Made by a program: the position numbers and the translations under genes. 64,000 nt of DNA from Zygaena filipendulae. Lineage: Eukaryota > Arthropoda > Insecta > Lepidoptera > Zygaenidae. The stretch spans positions 13,546,001 through 13,610,000 of the forward strand of contig OU015653.1 in the NCBI GenBank assembly GCA_907165275.2, given 5' to 3'. This document shows positions 56,808 through 64,000 of this stretch, piece by piece; positions within the stretch are counted from its first letter, which is position 1, and the number at the start of each line of letters is the position of its first letter. A model generated the notes under the pieces. The model searched no databases, was not told the origin of the DNA, and was given only the letters and a program-made list of their open reading frames with translations.

Positions 56808-59800
56808 TCACTCTATCTTGACGAATAAGCCGCAAGATAATATTAATCCCAGCAGCTGTAATAAACAACCATAAAATATTAAACTATCGAGAGATTTCCA
56901 CAAATTAACTATAGGCAAGTAAAAAATCTATCACGAACGCAAAAAATTCCAACTCAGTTTCAGGCCTGTCCGTCCATCATTCCTAACTAAGCTTTTGGCT
57001 ATACCATCACTAGCAGACTCATGTTCTTTTGCGTGCAAGGTTACAATGCCTGTATCCAGTACATACTCTTCAGTTCGAAACTATTAAGTTCATTGATTTA
57101 CTTACTATACGTTTATGGTCTTAACTATGGGTCTATAAAACTGTGTAGTAGCAGGTGATCCCTAAATCCCTTCACCAAACAAACACATTTCATCAGTCTT
57201 ACTGGATAGCAGAAAGCAGCTCCACTCACCATTATGAGCGCGACGATGACGGCGACCACTCCAACATACACCGCGTTTTCCCTCAAAAAGTCCACAGTCT
57301 TCGTGAGGCAGCCGTCCATGTGCATCGTAGTCAGGTTGGGGGAAGTCTTGCAGTCCATTCTCTGGAAAAGCATTGATATAAAGTTTATTACGAGATTTGC
57401 TTCAAATTCAAATTCAAATTCTTCTTAATCGTCTTTAAAAACAGATGGAGTTGGTTCCTAATTCAACTCGTTTAATATTATTTTTTTGTATTATGCAATA
57501 TAGATAATATTACTATGCAGATTTTCGTCAAATTCATTTCGCATGTTCTTTTTTAATTTTACTAGCATAGAATGGAAGCAGAACCTGTTATTAACTCTTC
57601 ACTAACCATTCATGGACTAATAGGTGATATATAGTGAATGAAAGATTGTTATTATTAAATAACAATACTGTCGGGGTGGTACAGTGTTATTTTGATGAAA
57701 ATTTTACTATGTAAACCAACCAATTTTATGAACTGTATCTAAATAGAAAACGCAGAGTTTTATTGTGGTCCAAACTTCTAGTCCTCGAAGCGCCTTCAGA
57801 GCTGCAGATGCACTGATACGGTGGTGTTGTTAGCTACGTTTGATTGCGTGGAAGAGTTGTGAGATAAAAATTACCTTGCCAGGATACACTTCCTTGCAGC
57901 AGCTCTCTGGCACGTTGTCGTTCCAATCCCTGTAGTTTCTGACGCCGCAGCATTCCAAGTACGTCTGTGTGTCGTCCCACGCGCGCGTATACTCGTGCTT
58001 CACTCCGTAGTACGGTATCGAGGCTATCATCTCGCGGTCTAACGTGCTGACCACCTTCTCACGGAACACGAACTGCAGGATCCCGCCGACCAGCATCACC
58101 ACGAAGATGATGAATACCAGGATGTAGTACTGTAATTGAGAGGAGAAACCTTTGTTGGTCATTACATGATGTTGCCACTCTGTAAATTTACACTCTTCGC
58201 TCTGGGCGAAAGTTGAGAGTATATTTTTCAGAGTGCAGAGTGAAAGTAGGAATCGCTGGTTATTTCCATGAACAAAACTCTTCACTTCATACGCCCCCTA
58301 AATGTTTAGTAGTAGATACCATACTAACATAACATGCTCTCTTGAGTGTATTTTGTCGTTAATGAGTGGAGGGAACTTTTGGCAGTGTGTTTGAAGATTT
58401 TTATAAGGAGTTGTACGTAAGGTTCAGTATCTGTTAGTCATCAATATGCACCGTATGTGTTAACTGTTCACATTAAATAAATAAATTATAAACAGGTGAA
58501 GTTAGTTTGTTTGCAGAAGTACTCTCTGGAACTGTTGGAACGATTCTTAAAATTCATCTTAACGGAATACTTTTATTCGGGAGAACAGAGTTCCCCAGGG
58601 AGTTCCAAAAATTCACGTGAGTGAAATCGCGGGGCAAAATAAAAATAACCGAGTATAAAAATATTCATAATCATCGCTGCCAAATAAAACCTCACAAATA
58701 AGGTCGACGAAAGATTTACTTTGTTACTAATTTAAGTGTTAGTAAACTATTCTGTTTTTGAGGTCACCCAGAAAAGTTGATTGTAGATTGTTTGTGTCTA
58801 TGAAACGATGTTTATCAGTTTTCGTGCACCTACGTATTATGTTTCCGGCTCCAACCGTTGAACCCTCGTTGAACCCGGCGCGTGTGTTACTCGTTGCCAC
58901 GCAACGACCCATAAATAAATAAATAACCTACGCACTACCTGTGCGTACAACCTGCCAGAGTACCAAACAGCAGGTGGTCCCATTCACGCAATCACAACCT
59001 ATCTAAAACCGTGATTACACAAACTAAAACTAAAAAACATACCTACATAGTTCATCGGTTTTATTTTATTTTTTAAACTATAAGTTTTACTTATTTATTC
59101 ACTTCAGAGTGCTCGCCAATACAAAACCCTGATATTTTGTGTCCTCGGAATTAAACAAAATTTTGTAAACTTTTATATACAGACAAATTATACAGCCCCC
59201 TTAGCCAAGTTGACAATTTATGATCATTAACCCTATAGAAAACTAAGGATCGTCATGTCACCAGAGGTGTCTTTATTTTGAACCTTGAACAGGAAACTCG
59301 TTTTCGAGAGATTTTTGTTTTTTTCTTTGTAATTTCAAATGTAAAATGGGGTTTTATGTGTTCTATATGGGTTTCTGTGACCTGAAATAAATGTTATTAT
59401 CTATTAATTAATTTGGGAATCAATCTAACATTGTCATTGACGTTTCACCACAATGAAAGAAGTACAAGAAGAGATTTTTATTACTATCAATAAGAAACAT
59501 TGTCATTGGTAGAATTAAAAAGAAAGAAGTGACTCACCGTGAGCAGCATGCACTTGACTTCCTTGGCGGCGCCGCAGCAGCCGAGCAGCGACAGCAGCAT
59601 CACGGCGGCTCCCATGACCACCACCACCACCACGGACGCGATGAACATGTTGCTGCTCAGCAGCGTGCTGGAGAAGGAGCGCGTCGCCCACACCCACGCG
59701 CCCAGCGCCAGCGCGAGCACGCCGCCCAGCTGGGGGAGTAAACACACACGTACCACAACCGGCACACTCCGTACTGGGGATGTTACGGAGGTGGTTCCAT

Positions 59801-61547
59801 TGGAGTCGAAGGCGGATTCGTACTCAGGGGTGGTGGCAGAAGAAAGATGTGTTAATCATCATGCAAAATATACAGCACGGGAGCGGGGTTCCCCCCGAGA
59901 CTGCATAACATGCTCCGCCGCCCGCTGTTATACTCTATGCTTCGACCTACAATAACAATCGGAAGTAACAATTTATCGGAGTCTGAGTCGAAGATCCGTA
60001 TAACATCCTTATTCCATAGAAGCAAACCGATTGAACTCCCCGCCACTGCTGCAGGCGGGCGGCTTGTGTGCACACGGGCAGGGTGTGCGGGTGCAGTAGG
60101 GCACAAGATATTCTCCGACACACACAGCAGCAACAGCCTACGCCGCTATCACCTCCGCTCGCTGCTGAGTTGTAGCGGAGTGACGGAAGGCACTAAGTTG
60201 GTGTCGCCTTTACGCAGTTGGTAGTAGTTGATAGATATTCTTTGCGTGAACAGACTTAATATTAGGCCCTGCGGGTACCGGCGAAACGGCACGGCATGTC
60301 ATCGGATAAGTACTACAATTTCGTGCGCAGATTTCACTCACAATACACAATACATTCTCCAAAAAAACCAAAACTTGTAATGATTGAAATTTTTATTTAC
60401 AAATAATCAAAAGTCCGGGTTTCAAACTCGAAATTGAGTTTTTTCTAATAGTCGATGGGCTAGACGTTTCTCACCTCGCCGATTTTCTCTCGGTTTTGTT
60501 GGCAATAAAATGAGGGTTTCAGATGTTTTATTTTTTTGGACATTTTGGCAATTAATAAAATAATTATAATAAAATTCTTCATTGTCATCAAAGCTGTGAT
60601 ACAAAAAAAAAACACGAAACTTACAAAATTATTAGGCAAAAGGAAGTGATTCAACTTAAGCTGCTCATGACCTAGATCCCGAGTAGCGCGAGTAGCGCTG
60701 CTTGACTAAATTTTTTTTAGTCCATCGTGTTCGTGTAAATTAATAACAAATATTGGAAAGTATTTTTTTCTTTTTTTTACGTAATTAAAAAAATAACAGT
60801 CATACATTGAGTTGAAATTTCACGTGACGTCACAACCCGGTGCAGTCTTATACCGATTAATGACGTCACGAGTCCCCCTATCCTAAACTTTAATGTGCTT
60901 TATCTATGTTTATTTTCATTAATTTGAAAAATCAAAAAATACGTGTCTATTATTTTTTTATTTTCTAACTGACAGACTGATAAGAATTTTTATTTTCATA
61001 CCCCGGAAAATACTCAATTAGGGGAATACTAATGAACGTAGAAAATTAGACATATAGTGAACGAAGGCGTTACAGTGTCCTATAACTTTCCTTTGAACGA
61101 AGGTGTTACCCAAATACCCAAAGATATTATAAGAGAATAGACGAACAATACAAACTTTAACTATGCAATCCACGTCAACCAATTTTTGCGGGGGGAATGA
61201 TCAAAATAAAAACCAATCACATCGTTGCGACACAAACAAATACCAATCACCGCAAAGTACAATTCAAATAGCCAATCACATCGCTTTCCGTCAAGTGGTA
61301 TCTATAGACAATAGTCTCTGCTAGCCAACGGCATTTTGTTAGTATGAGATCATTTGACCGCTGCGCGGTTCAAGGGGAAAGCTTAGCGGCCGAGCATATT
61401 GTCAATCTATTCTCTTTCAATATTTTTGGTGTTATCAATCAAGGAAATAAGGATGCACTTACAAATGTGACGACGTTGATGCATATTAGCGAAAACTTCA
61501 TACACCTGCCGCAGCTGTCCATCGCACCTCCCATGCCCATGGTGGAG
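56808..61547 (-). CDS. Canonical tetraspanin (CD151/Tsp-like)
   Basis: Exons in transcript order: 61547-61463 (start codon 61540-61538), 59729-59538, 58129-57875, 57361-57230, 56855-56808. All junctions are phase 0, giving 234 aa. N-terminal Cys-rich cytosolic MDSCGRCMKFSLI precedes TM1 (ICINVVTFLGGVLALALGAW). TM2 is SVVVVVVMGAAVMLLSLLG, followed by CCGAAKEVKC. TM3 is YYILVFIIFVVMLVGGIL. The large loop has the hallmark ECCGVRNYRDW and PESCCKE, then DGCLTKTVDFL. TM4 runs VYVGVVAVIVALIM into LLGLILSCGLFVKIE. The start sits in an excellent CACCATGG context, 7 nt after a TTTCCAG acceptor, so a 5' non-coding exon lies upstream. It converges on the cyclophilin-like gene, with stops about 410 bp apart. 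Tetraspanins organise integrins and other receptors in membranes. Confidence 0.93.
58570..58640 (-). repeat. Family R repeat fragment
   Basis: TTCACGTGAGTGAAATCGCG then GGGCAAAAT. Confidence 0.5.
59193..59285. mobile_element. MITE family D half copy in a tetraspanin intron
   Basis: Left arm GCCCCCTTAGCCAAGTTGAC, then CCCTATAGAAAACTAAGG. Confidence 0.55.
60703..61010. mobile_element. MITE family C, copy 4, in a tetraspanin intron
   Basis: Both TGACGTCA palindromes intact (60,825 and 60,861), with the same terminal blocks as the other copies. Confidence 0.75.
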
Positions 61548-61693
61548 CTGGAAACGGAACAAATCACATTATGAATATCCAGCACAAGATCGAGTCAGGA
61601 CCAAATTACGATACCGCAAAATAATTTGCACTCCGTGTTCATAGAAATAAAGTCGGAATTACAATGGACGAAATTTTGACAAAGAGCTTTTAT

Positions 61694-61897
61694 TCTTACT
61701 AATAGTATAAATGCGAAAGTAAGTTTGTTTGTTTGTTTGTTTGTTACGCTTTCACGCCTCAACGGCTCAACGGATCATCACGAAATTTTCCATGCACGTT
61801 GACAGGGGTAAAGAGAAGGACATAGGTAGTTTTCATCCCGGAGTTCCCGCGAGAACATTGAAATTGACGCAGGTGAAACCGCGGGAAACAGCTAGTA
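61694..61897 (-). repeat. Family R repeat, minus orientation, upstream of the canonical tetraspanin
   Basis: TTACTAATAGTATAAATGCG, a (GTTT)n run and GGTGAAACCGCGGGAAACAG. Confidence 0.82.
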
Positions 61898-62237
61898 TTT
61901 AAATATTTGCTAAAAGTCTGTTGCGTCTAATCTAATTTGTCATTTTACTGATTTGGAAGTGGTATAACACACCTTCGTTCGGTTAGCTATATGAACTTAC
62001 CGTGGCGTTTCTTGTTCATTTTCACTCATCACTTATCAATTAAACGTTACGCCTGTGTTATATTTACCTACTGTGTCGTATTAACTGTCTTTTATTTACA
62101 TTTAAAGATACAATATACTATATATAGGTATAGTATTAAAATCCAAAATCAATAAATATTTTGAACATTTAACAACCGTAACGTTCGTCGTGTCACATCT
62201 AGTATGCTATGACTTGTGCCACATCACAATACTTGCT

Positions 62238-62400
62238 GTCCCGCGCGGTTTCACCCGCGATAATTTCTAAGTTCCAGCGGAATTGTTTCATACAAACTTT
62301 GCAACCCCTTTTTCATCCCCTTATGGGTTGTTTCAAAAATCTTCTTATCGGATGCAGTCAGTCATTGGACAAAGCATTTTATATGTACAGCTATAGACTA
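62238..62400 (+). repeat. Family R-related repeat
   Basis: TCCCGCGCGGTTTCACCCGC, then a variant body with CTTATCGGATGCAGTCAG. Confidence 0.6.
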
Positions 62401-62494
62401 CAAAATATCATTGCACTTTTGGAGTGACTATATAGATATGTAAATGATGCCTTATGCAATGTTAGCCATAAAGGGAGTACCGACCCGCTAAAGT

Positions 62495-62511
62495 AGATAG
62501 ATAGATAGATA
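62495..62511. repeat. (GATA)n microsatellite
   Basis: Four GATA units in the region upstream of the canonical tetraspanin. Confidence 0.8.
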
Positions 62512-62767
62512 ACTCTTTATTGTAGTTACACCAAACAAAAAAAAGTTTTTACAAATTTTATTAAATTTAATTTAATGGCATACAAAATCTCTCCCAGGCA
62601 ACCTTTGACGATACAGACCTACCTAGGTATAGGTAGGTTAATTAAGTATGTAATTGTCTTTGAGTGTAACGGTGTAGTATTATATTATCTGTGGAGTAGA
62701 TAACTAAATATCAATGATCGAAATACCGACTGGTATTAACTACCTATATTTAAAGAATAATATCTAA

Positions 62768-63004
62768 CGGCCGCACTCAGAGTCGCCTTTAATGATTACT
62801 TAGTTAAGTATAGATTTTTAAAACAAAACTGTCGCAATCAGAGACGTTCAGTAAATTAATGTTAATTGGCATTTAATGAGATGTAACTTAATTAGTTCAA
62901 TGCCAATTAACATTAATTTATTAAACTGGTCTGATTGCGGCAGTTTTGTTTTAAAAATCTATACTTAACTAAGTAATCATTAAAGTCGACTCTGAGTGCG
63001 GCGG
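62768..63004. mobile_element. Foldback MITE family F, copy 2
   Basis: Same terminal sequence as the 44,680 copy. The arms include AAGTATAGATTTTTAAAACA and its inverse, plus an inner inverted TTAATGTTAATTGGCATT. Confidence 0.85.
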
Positions 63005-63270
63005 TAAGAGTGAAAACCCTTTAAAACTTAGAACGGCTAAGCCCATAGAAAACCTGTTTTTCCTGACGGTTAGGTAGAGGTACCTAACTACCTACCAATT
63101 CTTAGCTATGGTAGTCGAAGTTCCGATCTTAAAACTTGGGCAACGAGTGGCATTGACCTTCAAATTCGACTCAAACGTACCGTTGCAATTTCACAACAAT
63201 ATGTAGGGCACAGCCATGATAGTATAGAACCTCATAGAACATATTCTTGTCTTCAATTATTACAACATCT

Positions 63271-63500
63271 AGCTTTTGCCCGCGGCTTCGCTCGCGTTCA
63301 TGTAGATTTTATCAATCAACTAGCTGTGCCCCGCTGTTTCACCCGCGGGAATGTCGGAGATCCCGCAGGAATCCGAATTTTCAAAAATCCTTTCTTAGCG
63401 GATGCCTACGTCATTACAACTATCCGTATAACAAATTTCAGCGAAATCCGTTCAGTAGTTTCGGCTGTGCGTTGATAGATGAGTCAGTCAGGTTTGCCTT
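63271..63500 (+). repeat. Family R-related compound repeat
   Basis: CTAGCTTTTGCCCGCGGCTT followed by a second head CTAGCTGTGCCCCGCTGTTT. Confidence 0.65.
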
Positions 63501-63516
63501 TTTTATATCTAGAAGA

Positions 63517-63675
63517 CTAGCTGCTCTCCGCGGTTTCAGCCGCGTTAATTTCGAAGTTGCCGCGGGAATTCCAGGATAAAAAGTGCCCTATGTCCTTCAT
63601 GGTGATCGTTAAGGCGTGAAAGCGTAACAAACAAACAAATAGATAAACTCACATTCGTATTTATAATAGTATGGA
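63517..63675 (+). repeat. Family R repeat
   Basis: ACTAGCTGCTCTCCGCGGTT to TATTTATAATAGTATGGAT. Confidence 0.8.
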
Positions 63676-63718
63676 TTAGTTAGGCTTATGCATTGCAAGA
63701 ATAAAGACATTTGCACAC

Positions 63719-63875
63719 CTGCCCAGCGAGTCGGCGAGCCGGGCCGCGGCCGCGTCACCCAAGGTGATCCGAAGACGGATAATAATTAATACAAGGTCCG
63801 TCCGTTCTCTTGTTGATGGTAGCGAGCGGATAATGGGCGAGTGAAAGTGTGGCTTCCTATTGCAAAGCAACAGGC
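63719..63875 (-). other. Possible 5' non-coding exon of the canonical tetraspanin
   Basis: On the minus strand a GC-rich patch (GCGGCCGCGGCCCGGC) ends in CTGGGCAG followed by GTGTGC, a good donor at 63,718. The coding exon at 61,547 starts at an acceptor, so an upstream leader exon is required. The 5' limit is a guess. Confidence 0.35.
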
Positions 63876-64000
63876 GTGCAACAGGCTACCAGTGCGCAGT
63901 GACAACATTTCGGTCGGTGCTACTTGTACTTTAGTTATGTAGGTACCTACTTACTTAGGTACCTATCTCATTTGTGATACTACTACTACTAGTGCTAGTA

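Overview
This is a window of a lepidopteran (moth or butterfly) nuclear genome. It is AT-rich, with GC-rich exons, GT-AG introns, many short DNA transposons (MITEs), a tRNA-derived SINE and more than twenty copies of a short dispersed repeat whose head carries CCGCGG boxes. A tandem cluster of MBF2/REPAT-like secreted-protein genes also points to Lepidoptera. There is no bacterial, viral or CRISPR content. All multi-exon gene models were assembled by eye from splice sites, reading-frame phase and homology. For every gene with both ends in view the exon lengths sum to a multiple of three.

Layout. 1-11,935: no coding exon recognised; repeats, one 54-55 bp tandem array and MITE fragments. 11,936-31,807 (+): a large NELL1/NELL2-type gene (LamG/TSPN, coiled coil, two vWC, six EGF, two vWC), missing its signal-peptide exon and with an unresolved 3' end, followed by a GC-rich 3'UTR. 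33,547-38,537 (-): a divergent five-exon tetraspanin (236 aa) lacking the CCG motif. 39,490-48,277 (+): four tandem three-exon genes for small secreted MBF2-like proteins (164, 142, 125 and 126 aa) with identical intron phases and very short 3'UTRs. 49,909-56,398 (+): a ten-exon, 403-aa protein joining a Hemingway/CFAP97-like segment to a degenerate cyclophilin domain. 56,808-61,547 (-): a canonical five-exon tetraspanin (234 aa), convergent with the cyclophilin-like gene, with a possible 5' exon near 63,719-63,875.

How the genes relate. They do not form one pathway. NELL is a secreted neural/epithelial glycoprotein, the tetraspanins organise membrane microdomains, the MBF2-like proteins are probably secreted gut or immune effectors, and the cyclophilin fusion resembles an axonemal or sperm protein. 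The most distinctive items are the MBF2-like array, with stop-overlapping poly(A) signals and a private acidic tail in one copy; the CFAP97-like/cyclophilin fusion with lost active-site residues; a textbook hAT MITE next to one of its exons; nested TA-flanked MITEs beside a NELL exon; and a hairpin pair with fully complementary 14-nt loops.
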